NCBI RefSeq assembly: GCF_030247195.1
Contig: NC_080670.1
Span: 212,524,546 to 212,588,545 of the forward strand
Source: Topomyia yanbarensis
Taxonomy: Eukaryota > Arthropoda > Insecta > Diptera > Culicidae
Length of the DNA: 64,000 nucleotides
Direction of reading: 5' to 3'
A program made the translations under genes and the position numbers. Positions 33,981 to 45,950 of this stretch are shown here, piece after piece. Numbering within the stretch: the first letter of the stretch is position 1; each line of letters begins with the position of its first letter. The notes under the pieces were generated by a model that saw only the letters and a program-made list of their open reading frames with translations, made no database searches and was not told the DNA's origin.

Positions 33981-34560
33981 CTACGCCGAGTGAAGAATTC
34001 TCCTCCACTGGACCCGGTCCTGGGCCAATCTCTTCCAGTCACCCTTCCAGAGCTTTTTGGTCCACTTCCACTGCAAACAGCCATCGTGTACGCGGCCTGC
34101 CATGGAGTCGTCGGCCTCTTCCCGGTTCTCTACTGAATATTATCTTCGCCTGTCGTTCTGCCGGCATTCGTGCCACATGACCAGCCCACCGCAGCCTGCC
34201 GTTTTTTATTAGCTTGACAGTATCCACTCCTTTATATACTTGGTATAACTCGTGATTTATGCGACGCCGTCATATGCCATTTTGTCCTTTACCGCCGAGT
34301 ATTGTTCGAAGACACCGAACGCTCTACGATCAACTTCCTTTAACGTCCACGTTTCATGGCCGTACAAGGAACTATCAATGTCTTGTACAACGCGAATTTT
34401 GCATGTCTGCAAACTACGGGACTTCAGCTGTCTACGAAGTCCGTAAAAAACCCTATTTGCAGCTGCAAGACGCCTTGTCACCTCGCGGGTCACTAGAGTT
34501 CCAAGGTACACAAATTCTTCCACTACTTCAAATTAATCACCATCTAACACCACTTCACCA
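33981..34560 (-). pseudogene. Non-LTR retrotransposon reverse transcriptase C-terminus, decayed
   Basis: The minus strand reads VVEEFVYLGTLVT, then REVTRRLAAANRVFYGLRRQ and LYGHETWTLKEVDRRAFGVF, then VDTVKLIKNGRLRWAGHVARM. The tail LHGRPRTRW comes next, and a frameshifted WRR end lies near 33985. This order (YLG motif, then GHVxRM, then a short basic tail) is the C-terminal end of a non-LTR polymerase, the same group as the nested piece at 26465-26745 but a different lineage. Clade is not certain. Confidence 0.75.
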
Positions 34561-35040
34561 CCATTCACATTCCAATCATGACCTTTTCGAAATAATAATT
34601 CTTTGTTACTTGCGATAGATTATTCTGATGATGATTTTCAATGCGAACAGTTCGGTATGGTTTTGCCCCCATATCGTTGGTCGCTAGAGTAGCTTTGATT
34701 TTCGCTGTTGGATGTTTGGTGCTTTTTGTGTTTTTGAGAGACTTTGGCATAGCTGTTTTCTTTCTTGTTTATTTCTTCCCTATGTATGTAAGCTATTCGT
34801 TTGGGAATACCGTGGAATATTGCTTGTCTGGCATTTATTTTTTGGCCTGCTTTCTGTAGCGCATCATCAGATGTCGAAGGTTGTTTAGTGGGTGTTGGTT
34901 GTAGTAAAGCGGCTTTCTTTAGTTGTTTTGGCATATTGCTTATCGTAATGTGCCGCCTGGTTACAGGCTACACTCGGTCTGAGTGAGGCGGAGGGCCTGT
35001 GGAATTGTACAAATTAGATCGCCTGCAGCGCGTTCGATGT
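34561..35040. other. Retroelement flank, no supported gene
   Basis: A 98-codon minus-strand frame at 34638-34934 is lysine-rich and hydrophilic without a recognised domain. The last 100 bp may be the 3' UTR of the I-type element that follows in minus-strand order. Confidence 0.3.
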
Positions 35041-35047
35041 TCATGTT

Positions 35048-36052
35048 CTAGATGCCTTGCTTAAAAAGGAGATTAGAGTTTTTTCGCTCACTGGATCGTT
35101 TGCCAGGATGTCCCTGATGGAAAGTGGGAGTCGGTGGAGGATATGGAGGTTGGCGAATTCCGGACATGTCACTAAGAGGTGTTCCACAGTAAGCCTTGTT
35201 TGGTGGATCGACCCTGGTGATTGTGTGTTCTTGGGTGATCTTTGTGTGACCAGTTCGCAATCGGGAAAGGGCTCTCTGCTCTAGTCTTGTGGGGTGGTCA
35301 ATCCAACATGCTAGCTCCCCTTTAACCTCCTGGAGGTGACGGTATTGGTTCCTCCAATGGGTGGTCAAATGTTCGCTTGTTTTATTTCGAAATTCTGTGC
35401 CTGTACCCAAGGAGGGTATCAATTTGGTAAGCAGTTTCACGGTACGTCTCCCGCGCACTGCCAGCGCATCAACTTCTTCATTTCCACTGATCTCACAATT
35501 ACCAGGAACCCAACAAATTGTAGTCAGCGAATCGCAGTAGTTCTCAATAGCCTGTAGGGACTGGTGGCGGAATGTACCAGTTTCCAGGGCGGTGATTACC
35601 GACACTCCAACTCTGTCGACTAGCTAGGACGCATCTCTAAAGATCCGGGCGTGGTTTGTAAACCGATCTTTCATTAGCTGGTAGAACTTAGCTCGGGTTA
35701 CCTCTGGGAAGGGTCCAGTGCCAAGTGACCTAGATAAGCTGGTGTTCGTGCACGGCCGGCTTTCGTACCAGGACCGGTACCGGGTTCTATGGAGACGTGC
35801 CAGTTGGGGAAGTTTCGTACCGGTATACTCCCGAAATATACTTTGCGCGGACGACTGCAATAAGGCGCAGTCGTTGCCTGATGTCCTCTCCAAATATCTT
35901 AGGGCACATCGGAGCATAATGTTGGCGGCTGCCCACCGCAAGGAGAGCAGACCAGCCTCGACACAGGCGGCTTCCGCTGGGGTGCTTGGGAGTAGATTGG
36001 AAGCCAGTCGTATTGTACTGTTGTACAGAGGAGCCAGCTGTGGCTTGTAATC
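35048..36052 (-). pseudogene. I-type non-LTR retrotransposon: end of RT and RNase H domain, decayed
   Basis: The minus strand begins near 36050 with LAPLYNSTIRLASNLLPSTP and EAGLLSLRWAAANIMLRCAL, the thumb end of an I/Jockey-like polymerase. It continues through RYLERTSGNDCALLQSSAQ. After a frameshift an RNase H domain follows, with VSVITALETGTFRHQSLQAI and ICWVPGNCEISGNEEVDALA, the last helix-active-site region. It ends with LSRLRTGHTKITQEHTI and a degenerate terminal Cys region. The RNase H domain and the LRTGH word indicate the I-like lineage rather than R1. At least one stop and one frameshift disable it. Confidence 0.75.
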
Positions 36053-36135
36053 TCGATTAGCTCTTTTTCATAGCGAGATCTACTATTTAGTGTTTCGGAT
36101 TCTCCTCGTCAGTAACTAACACCAACTTAATGCTG

Positions 36136-36499
36136 GTTAGATAAGTCCAAACCAGCATCTCATTGGCGCTAGTTGGACACAACAATCCAAAAAATCACGT
36201 CTTACGAGAACGCTAGACAACTGGTTTATACCGAGTGAAGTCTAGATAGTAAACACAGCGGTCCTATTTGCCGACAAGGAATGTGAACCGAACAAAAGAG
36301 TAAAGTATGGTTTTTGAGTGTACCGAATTCTCCTCGTCAGTAACTAACACCATCTTAATGCTACAACAGAACCTCTGTGCTTACTATCGAGACATTCCTC
36401 GATATAAGCCAGGTGTTTAGCGTTAACGCAAGACGTGCGATTTTTTGGATTTTCGTGTCTAATTAGCGCCAATGAGGTGCTGGTTTGGATTTACCTAAC
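36136..36499. mobile_element. MITE with long terminal inverted repeats
   Basis: The left end reads gttagataagtccaaaccag and the right end is the reverse complement of gttaggtaaatccaaaccag. The inverted relation continues inward through ctcattggcgcta for about 120 bp. No transposase is present. A flanking word (tctcctcgtcagtaactaac) also occurs inside the element at 36327, so part of the flank has been duplicated. Confidence 0.7.
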
Positions 36500-38211
36500 A
36501 ACAGTCTGTTGGGAATGCCAGTTTCTCAAAGGATCGTTCGTAATGGATTCCACTTTTTCGTATTTGAACACAGCGCAATGTGCTAGATCGTGTAAACGTA
36601 TTTAAGATTTCATGTCAGGGCTTTGGTTTTAATGTTGTCATATTCGACACCATGTTATTCTTGGCAATGAAAGTTTCTGTCGTGGCTAATCCTTTAAACG
36701 GTATCAATACACAATTATGGACGTGATGTAGCTGTAGTTTGGTCACTTTCTGGAGATTAAACTCCATGTTCAATTTATACTAACTGGTCTACCTCAGGCA
36801 CTGCAGGTGTAATACAAGTTTGCTTAAGGACATTATACAAGCAAGCCACAACATAGCTCCTACGCCACATACCCCTCTTTCCTCTGCCTAATCATGTATC
36901 TGACAGGAGCAAATATAAATAGACGTTTTTCAACACACTAACCTTGCAGGTATGCCAAGAAACTGCTACTTAAAGATGCTACAACATTTTCCTATGCAAT
37001 CAATCCGAGTTTTTGACGGAATGCCATCTGTAGTTCTTATTTTGTGCCAGAATATCACCCCTCTTCACTTGGAGTTTGTTTTTGAAACACTCCTATTTTT
37101 CTTTGCACTTTGTCAAATGCACTTTAATCACACACAACTGCAAAAACACCCGCGAAGCTTTAATCGTTTACTAACAAAGCTTCAAATTTTCTGCCAAAGT
37201 TCAGATGACCGAAGGAAAATGTCCGAAAACTCTCATTTTTGCGTTTGAATTTTCACTTTAGATTTCAATTTTTCTGAACGTAAACAAGCGAGTCGGTGCC
37301 TAGCAACAAGCGTGCGTTCCGTTTTTCGATTGTACCGGCACTTTTATATTGTATGGCTCACTAATTTCACTACGCAACCGGTGGTAACGACAGACTCTAC
37401 ACACAGACTAGCGCAGTCTCAAAAAGTGTAACCAAAAGAGCATGTTTTTTCTGAGAGGAAGTATAGGAAAAAGCTTATGCTGTGGAAAGTCCCATGATGA
37501 CAATTTATATTCAAGGTTGCTAGTTTTACTGTTTTTGCCACCGCAAATCTGTACGTGAAGAGCCTGTGGAGGCAACGATACTGTACTGTTTGTGAAGTGG
37601 ATAAGCCAACAAAGCGTAGCTAGTTTCATGTTTGCTCTATATAATATCGTCTCATTCTCGACGATTGACCCATCAAAACAATATGGGTTGGGGTGGTTGA
37701 ATGAACAATGAGGACGCTGTTAATTTCATTTCACAAAATAATTTACCGTTAGCTGCATCAGAAAAGACCAAACACAATTCGCTACTGCGGCACAAGTCGG
37801 ATCAATCTTTAAGTGAAAGTGTGTTTGATGTTTTGTGTGGTTATGATTAAGTAAAGTGTGTTGAAAGCTAAACTGACAAGACTATTTTTACAGCGTACTT
37901 ATATAATAGTTTGAAAAACGAACCAATATTTATCAGAATTCGCTTACCGGAAGAACCGTGGAATTGTCCATCATTTTGTGGAAGATATAATACGATAATT
38001 GTGCATGACTGAAAAGAGAAAAATGAAACAAATTAGTACGTTTGAGTAAAAATTAGTTTCCGGCAGCATCGATATGTGCAGTCAGTACTGAAAATATACA
38101 AAATAAAAAAATCTATTGGGTATTTTTTGTTGAAAATTTGGGTAAAAGTAGTTTAGAGTGTATTGTTTACACTTTACACTATCGCCGTCAGTGTTTCGAA
38201 AATTGGAAAAA
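36500..38211. other. No recognisable feature
   Basis: This AT-rich sequence has a 98-codon plus-strand frame at 36952 with nothing recognisable. I see no splice-coherent exons and no repeat shared with the rest of the window. Confidence 0.35.
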
Positions 38212-39193
38212 ATGGCGTCACCCGAAAAGCAACGTCGCGAATTGATTTTGTGCAAGCTCCTGGAAAATCCTCAACTCTCATCGGGACATTGGAAAACAAC
38301 TCGGAATCGTGCAGCCAACGGTGAGTTGTGTGAATAAACGTTACTATCAAACCCTGAGCTTCGAATGGAAGAAGAAATTTGGTCAGAATAGATGTTCTAT
38401 TAGTGATCAGAATCACAAGCGTTTAAGCGAAATTCCAATACTTCGATCAGGGATGTGGCCAAAACGTTGAATTTGTCCAAGTCTTTCGTTTAGAGAGCCA
38501 AGGACCGGGGGGGGGGGGACTGCATATGTACAAAGTACAGAAAGCAACAGCAAAATACAGTGGAAAAGTCACGGGCCCGGAAACTGTACACCCAGAAGCT
38601 GACGAAGCCTCATTGTCTTAGCATGGACGATGAGACTTACGTCAAGGCGGGCTTCCGGGGCTACTGTTGTTCACCGCCCAGCACAAGTTTGATTTTTTGG
38701 AGGAAGTAAGGAAGCAGAAATTTTCAAAGTTTGCCAATAAATACATAATTTGGCAAGCGATCTGCTCATGTGGCAAACGGAGTACGCCGTTCGTGACTAT
38801 CGGGACTGTAAACGGGGAGATCTACCTCAAGGAGTGTCTACAGCAGCGTCTGCTTCCTCTGTTGGCATACGATCTTCTGGTCGGATCTAGTTTCATGACA
38901 CTATTCAAATGTTGTCCTTGAGTGGTACGAAGCCTACGGTGTGACTTTTGTACCCAAGGACATGACCCCCGCCCCCCTTTAATGCACCGGAACTAAGTCC
39001 CATCGAAAAATACTGGGCAATTATGAAGGAGGCACTACGGAAGTATCCTAAGGAAGTCAAATCTGAGAAAGAGGTGTAGAAAAAGTGTGTTTTCGTACAG
39101 AAGAAGCTACAGCCAGATGTTGTACAGAACCTGATGAGTGGAATTAGGCGCAAGGTGCTAGCGTGCGGTTATGGTATTGAGTTTATTGTCTGA
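38212..39193 (+). pseudogene. Tc1/mariner-superfamily transposase, dead copy
   Basis: The frame starts MASPEKQRRELILCKLLENP, a helix-turn-helix-type N-terminus. After frameshifts it shows MDDETYVKAGF near 38622, carrying the first catalytic Asp. Then comes HKFDFLEEVRKQKFSKFANK and IIWQAICSCGK, and finally PELSPIEKYWAIMKEALRKY with the catalytic Glu region near 39000. The frame closes at TGA 39191-39193. The MDDETYVK and final SPIE..W pattern suggests the mosquito DD37E group. The second Asp region is damaged, and a 12-G run (38507-38518) and stops disrupt the frame. It is the only plus-strand autonomous-type element in the window. Terminal repeats were not pinned down. Confidence 0.75.
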
Positions 39194-39469
39194 AACTTTG
39201 GAAAGGATTGGTCCACTAAGGAATTTTTACAGCGTTTTTCTCGTAATGCAATTTTTTGTGGGACACACTTTAAAATTTGATTCGTTTCTTTCAATTTTAC
39301 AGTGAGGAAGTCAGTAAACTTGAACACTGCATAATATGGCTAATATTGCAGCCCAGATTTTCAAAACAATCAGCATTGTCGATTACTTTAAAATCCTAAA
39401 ATATTGGGCTTTGTATAGTTGTTCCTCAGCATAACAATGGAACAAACGAGCTGAAATAACCTTATCATG

Positions 39470-42244
39470 CACGGAAAAAAATCCGTTCATAAATTCATGC
39501 ACAAAAGATCATGATTTCGTGAACTGAACGATTTACGAAAATCGTGACCAAATTCCTGAAACTGTGAATAATAAACCTCGTATTCATGAAACTATTTGTT
39601 TCTAAAAAACTAGTTTACCCCGAATATATACATGGCGTTACATTCGATTGTTTGGTTGGGTTACTGTTGTTGTTCCCTAAACATATTTAGTTTTTGTTAT
39701 GATTCTTGTCCATAATTTGGGAATACACAGCCGACAGTCAAACGATGTTAATGGTTTCAGGAGTTTATTCGCGATTTTTGTGATTTTTCATCACGTTACC
39801 GTGCTATTTTATTCATGAGTTTGCTATCGGATTTTTCTTTCAGACTGGCGGGATTTACGTTCATGATTTCAGGATCATAGTCGCGCATTTCGTAATTTCT
39901 ATTCACGTTATCGTCATATTTTAGTCATGAGTGAAGTGATTCATATTCATGATCTCAGGATCTTAGTCACGATTTTTGATATTTTTATCACGAGTAATGT
40001 GATTAATGTTCATGATTTCAGGAACTTTGTCATGATTTTCGTGATTTTTATTTACGTTGTCGTGATATTTTAGTCATGAGTAGAGATTTATGTTTGTTTA
40101 TGTTCTTGATTTCAGAATCATAATTACGATTTTTGACTTTCTTTGTCACAAATAGCGTGGCTTAAGTTCATGATTTCAGGATCTTAGTCACGATCTTCGT
40201 AATTTCTGTTCACGTTATCTTGATATATTATTACAGTGCTAACTTTTCTATTTGACAGCTCGTCGCTGTTGTGCTATCTTATGACAAGCGCCATTTAGCA
40301 CATTTCGAGAAAAACGATTTTTAAAGTTTGAGATTGAATATCTTGAAACTTATAAATGGTAAAAACAATTCAAAGAAGACAATTAATGCTTCAATCCATT
40401 CTGTATTAAACTCTCAAATATCACGAAGTTCGGTTGACTATGTTGCGAGTTTTCACTATAAATTGTAAAATTGCATATTTCTCGCAATACATTTATTTTT
40501 ATTTTATAAATTATTATGCCATTGTGTTCCTTAGACATTTTTACATATAAAAACATCTAAAACTTCTACATTACTTAAGCGAATCCCAAGATACAGTGAT
40601 TTAAAGCAAAAAACTGACAATTTCTCATCACTTTTTTCGCTATACCTCAGTAACCAAGCAAAATTTTAAAATTCTGAGAACGTCATTTTGTAGAGAATTT
40701 TCATATTAGTAATGTTGCATATCTAACTCAGTTTACCCCAAAATGGCGTTTGTCATAAGATAGCACAACAGCAACGAGCTGGCGTAATGTGACTCACGTT
40801 CAAGAATCAGCAGTTTTATTCTGTGAACCTTGAACAGCAACTCGATTTGTGGTGCTCAACGCAGTTTTTGTTTTCTGTCAAGACATCACACTGTACCTTA
40901 TCAAATGAATAACGATGTTCGAGGCCCTAATAGTTTTTTTTATATCTACTGCTCGTACCCATTACTGGCTGCTGGTAGCTGAACATTTCATGAAAAAGTG
41001 CATGGAACAAAAATGATTCCACGAATAATGCCACAAATTTCATTACCATGTTGCATGAAATTGAAAATGATAAGGAATATATAATCAATATTACAAGCAC
41101 GCAAAATATATCGTAAATCATGTACTATGAATCATGAACTAGTTCACGAATTTATGAATAATATTTCATAATATTACCTTCACCATTAGTGTGAAGCGTA
41201 TATATGCCACTTTACTAGACAGCGAGTATATGTCGTCATGGTACGGGTTATAATGAGGTGTTTTAGCGAATAGATGTTTGTCGGCTCTAATCTAGTAATC
41301 TGACGGTTGGATTTTTTTACTATATTTTGCTGGTCATGAGCTATTTATAGCAGCGGAGAAAAGAATTGAACAAAACAAAATGCAGTGCAGCACAGCAGCA
41401 CCGACAAGATGGCGTGTGATGGATGGTTGGGGGGAATGTAATGTGTAAGGTGGGGAAGAAAGGGAATCTTTGAGAGATTCGTAAGCAGCAATTTGATACG
41501 AAACCAAATACTAACAAAGCCTCGTTGTGTGTGTTTTCGATTTTTTTCGTGAGCGTTGCGTTCATCTCGAACTAGTTCACGAATCCATGAATAATATTTC
41601 ATAATTTTGTGAACTATTTGACGCGCAAGAATTATCAGACGTATACTAATGATCATGAACCCATTTACGAATTCATGAACAATATTTTATGATTTCGTGA
41701 ACTATTTCACGATCACGAATGGTAAGTCGGGACTATTATGTTAGGTATCATGAACCAGTTCACGAATACATGAACAATATTCCATGATTTTGAGAACTAT
41801 TTCACAAGCACGGATATTAGATCGTGACTAATATATTAGGAATCATGAATTAGTTCACGAGGATTGAAGGGATTCATGAATAAAACTAGTTCACGAGAAA
41901 ATATCCAAAATGTTTTGTATTTGTGAACTAATTTTCCTAAATCTATGAACAACATCATGAGTTAACCTTTAGTTTCATGAATAATATTCATAAAGTTGTG
42001 ACCTAGTTCACGTACAGAAAATCGATATGCTAGTGACATGGCGGAAACCGTGACTGAAGTTCACAAAACAAGAACAATTGTTTCCACTAACAAAAGCGTT
42101 ATGCGGGCGTTACTGAAGGGAAATTGAACATAATTATAAAACACATGATTTTTGTTCATGGTCCTGTTTTCGTAACGTAAAAACGTGATCGTTTCAGAAT
42201 TCATGGCACTTTATTCACGATTTTGGGAACAATTTTTTTCCGTG
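39470..42244. mobile_element. Large non-autonomous DNA transposon with TTCATGAA-type subterminal repeats
   Basis: The element opens cacggaaaaaaatccgttca and closes with the reverse complement of cacggaaaaaaattgttccc. Inside each half are dozens of near-palindromic boxes related to ttcatgaa and ttcacgaa, spaced irregularly: for example atgatttcaggatc repeats at 39860-40180 and gaactatttcacga repeats at 41590-41830. No transposase frame is visible, so it would depend on a relative. Another element is nested at 40256-40781, and unique-looking sequence lies at 41340-41560. No target-site duplication was found. Confidence 0.6.
40256..40781. mobile_element. Nested MITE with about 40-bp terminal inverted repeats
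   Basis: The left end is cagctcgtcgctgttgtgct and continues atcttatgacaagcgccatt. The right end is its reverse complement with few differences (aaatggcgtttgtcataaga ... aacgagctg). It is about 526 bp, AT-rich inside and non-coding. It interrupts the larger inverted-repeat element. Confidence 0.75.
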
Positions 42245-45200
42245 TGTAGTTCAGAAATTAAAAAAAACGGTCGAGGCAAGCTCTGCTTGGCGCATAGAAA
42301 AAAAAAAGAAGCTAACGGTTGTTTTCGAGTGGTCTGCAGGGTTGCCGTGATATTGACTACTTCCAATATGAATCGAAATTAAAAACTTTTATTAAACATG
42401 TTGACTGAACATTTTTTTCGCAATTTTAAATACATAAATATGGAGCTGAATCTCAGCAGGGGTGAGACTACAATTAATTGTAAGAAATTGAACAAATCCC
42501 ATGAAGGATTATACCTCCCACTAGTAGAAAAATTATAAATTGCAACAATTGGATGTGCATGAAGAACTTCGGTAGAACCACAAAAGAAGACCTGTAGCGC
42601 CAAAGGAAAAACCTCACCTACGACGAGCTCAACAATGCTACGATTTATGTAGCAGAAGTACATTTCTACTCTCACAGCATGCCTCCTTCAACGAATCGGG
42701 TTTGACTGTGCAACATGTGTTGCCTAAACGCATGCCAACCGTACTCTGCAATGTGTACACAATACGGAAAAGATAAATTATCTCAAAATACCTCCCGGAA
42801 GCAAAAACCGAGGACCGACCACCCACGATTTATGAGAACATCGGAGACACAAACAGTGCCCCTGGAAGGTAGACCGCACAGTCCGGTATCTGTATATGTC
42901 GGTATCTGTTTCCACGTGCGGAATCGCATTGACCCCGAGGATCGCCATATTGGCGAAAAAGATAAAAGCAATGCGGAAAAGTTGTTACATCATCCTACCA
43001 CGGATTCTACCGTCAGATCCCGGATTGTGCGGGAACAGAAAACAACCGCAGGTAATTACGCTTCGCTGCCGACCAGTAGATTTTAATTAAAATTATTATT
43101 TCGATCGCTTGCTTCGCTTGGAGTCTACCTCGCCGGGGCAGACTTGAGCCAACCGCGTGGAAAAATAACCGTGGAGATAAGTCTTTCTGTAAGCTCGATT
43201 GCTTCTGCATTCATTAACATCGTCAAAAAGTTTGTTGCCGGTTCTGGGCTGAAGACGGAAGATACATGAAGATTAATGCAGCCAGCAACGAACCACCGCG
43301 TTCGTTTCACTGTGGCAAATTCAATTCAATTAATTTGATCTCTTCTCATTCGAGTACGAGAAACGCGCCCGGTTTTCCTGTTCTGCCAACATCGGTACAA
43401 CCGGGGGTTAATTTGAGTGTTGAACACATTTCCCCCATCCGGATTGACTTGATGCCGAAAATCAATTAGCTACATTAGACTAATTGCGTATTCTATTAGT
43501 GAAGGGTGACGCCTGGCATCACTGGAGTATAGCTGTCAAACGGAGACGAACCATGCTGAGGTGGCACATTACGCAGCTTACTGTGATTGAAAAAAGTAAC
43601 GTATTGTGTATATATCGAATTTCGTTTCCTTTGAATACAGCTACATTCTTAACCATGTCCAAAAAGTTGAGTTGAGTTAACACTGACAACTGAAAAGTTA
43701 ATCATTTTTTTCGAACTTCCTCGCTTAATCCATTCAAACACCCGCAACCGAAATAGGATGAACAGTGGAGAAAAAAAATCAATTACATCCCACGTTCAAG
43801 TTCATTATCCTTTCTTCCCACGGTCAAAGTTCCAACGCTAATTTTGGCATCACTCGCTCCCGCTTTTGATTACGAGACAACATAAACAAAAATAAACTTT
43901 TCATCGAAGCCCACAGAACAAAAAATCCCTGAATAATTGCTGCGATACTCGTTTCATGCATCGATTACTCATCCTTCCACACAGCAGGCTACCGATATCG
44001 ACCAGGCTTATCACAGTAGCCAGGGGAAGGACGGAGATGTTTTCACACGCTCCAGAAATATCGGTAGTCCTTCGCCGCCGCGGAACATTACAGACCGTAG
44101 GTATATACACATATACCTGGAAGGAGCAAAGCAACAGCAACAGCAGCTCGGTCGGTCTCGCGGTTATGTAACTTTGAATGAAAAGCTCCCGCGAGTGGCC
44201 CGACTTTTACCTCCCCCTCCCTTGCACTTACCTTCTCTCGACCGGCATCACGCTACAGGACAGACAGGAAACACCACACCGGGTAGCGTGGGCGAGGTGA
44301 GTAGGGTGGCTGGTATGGGGTACTCGGAACCGGAGACACTCACCTGCGCTCAGTCAGTCAGTCCGTCAGTCAGTCAGTCAGTCGGCTCTCTCGGCTATGG
44401 CCGGGTGCGAATCGAAACCCGATGGATCACGTGAGCCTGCTGTTGCTGTTGATGATGCCCCAAACCTCAAGTTAGTTGGCGCTGGACCAGCAGTCAGTCG
44501 GGGAGCAACAACCAACGGCAGCCGATGTATGAGAGGACGAAGTGACAGTTCGAGAAAAAAAAACGACGACGCCTGCTGAGATTGTGGGAAATCGCCAGCA
44601 AGCTGTTACGTCGGCGAGAATTTTTTTTTCCGGTGCGTTTGCGAGTGTTACGTAATTCGGCTTCGGCAAGATGATGAGGGTTTGATCAGCAAGGATGCCC
44701 ACAGGGAGCGGCGAAGGTGACTGTCGGGACAAAGGGGAATGAAATATGAAAGGGCGTTACAAGCAAAAAAGGGGTATGAAATAATTGATCAATTAGTGGA
44801 ACAGGGCAGTTTTTGTTGTTAATTTGTAATAATCAAAAACGTTTGTTCTGCTGATATGGACAGTTTTTGGGATTCCTTTTGCAGAGCGCTTTACATTTTC
44901 GTTTTGATGATTCTTCCATTGTCGATTTTTGTTTCGGTTAGCTTCTGATACTGACTGTTACAATATGTAACTGCTGCATGCATGCGGCTCTTAGTTCGTT
45001 CATTTTAATCAGACCAGAACATAGGGAACAGTAATGTTGTGAAAAGCGGGTTATGAGTATGACTTGCTTTGTGAGATACAATCCTTTAAATGTAACAATT
45101 TTTTTTGTTTTAAAAAATAAGAGATGCTTAAAATTTGAGAAAACCGAGAATTAAAACTATCAGTCCCTTGCTGTTGCTGCTAGTTCACTGATTTCTTTTT

Positions 45201-45325
45201 CGCTTGTCGCAGAACTGTGTTCATGCACTTCGTACGCGCTAGGTTCTAGCGGATGTCATTTGTTCGCTATGCGCATTTCTATGCGGCGAGTATGCTGCAC
45301 GCAGATGACGTCTCGCTATGCTTCT
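42245..45325. other. Unrecognised sequence, possible regulatory region
   Basis: Open frames up to 165 codons exist (43937-44434) but have no recognisable domain, and frames overlap on both strands. GC rises at 42.8-44.7 kb. A cagt-type tetranucleotide run lies at 44356-44391. These could be promoter-proximal or 5' UTR features of a gene whose coding exons lie elsewhere, but nothing here proves it. Confidence 0.3.
44356..44391. repeat. CAGT tetranucleotide microsatellite
   Basis: About nine cagt units run in succession, with one variant (ccgt). Confidence 0.8.
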
Positions 45326-45329
45326 TATC

Positions 45330-45950
45330 TGTCCCCTCTTTCACGGGCAAACCGGTAGAAAGCCGCTCCGGAGATTCCAGATAGAGCATGACATCCAGTA
45401 CGCTGGCGCTTCGACAATCCGAGACCATCTTCATCTCCCATCACCCATCCAGTCCCCTGCGATGGACCTATATTACACCGAGAGAGAAAGAGTCACCCGA
45501 CGAAGAAATTTCTCCTGCAATCGATTCTTCTCCTACTTCCCAGTCTCCTTGACGAGTCAACCGATTGAGTGCCTAGATGAAGAATGGCGTGCGGTTCGCT
45601 GGCACCCCGACGAACCGAACCTGGTGCTACGTCGCGTAGATCTAGTCTACTCCGTCGAAGAGTTCTTCGGCGATGACAGTTATCTGGAACCTGATTCGTT
45701 GTTTTGCTCCCGACTCTACTTTATCGACCTCTTAGCTAGTTCCTTTAGAGCTCGAATGGTATCCGTGTCACTACTATGTTCACAGCATGCCAGGTATGTT
45801 CGTCTTGGCACATTTCTTCGACGATGTTGTCAACTGTCAGGCCGGGCAGATCCTTTCGAACATTCTCGAACCTAGGGTCTTCGAAAACCACGTGTTCCAG
45901 TGTCTTTCGTACATTTACACACTCTGGGCACTCACCTCGTCTCATAGATC
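45330..45950 (-). pseudogene. R1-type non-LTR retrotransposon 3' end, decayed
   Basis: The minus strand 45945-45745 reads GECPECVNVRKTLEHVVFED, then PRFENVRKDLPGLTVDNIVE and EMCQDEHTW. This is the terminal Cys-His knuckle and tail of R1-clade ORF2; a Cys expected after VVFE is Asp here. Beyond the stop, 45740-45330 is 3' UTR with gaaccgaacctggtgct and gtagatctagtctactccgt words, shared with 22700-22970. The two insertions therefore belong to one family. The 5' part is missing; an I-type fragment abuts it. Confidence 0.75.

Noticed and set aside
43937..44434. Plus-strand frame of 165 codons as a gene
   Set aside because: It runs through a cagt microsatellite and low-complexity sequence, overlaps other frames on both strands and shows no domain.
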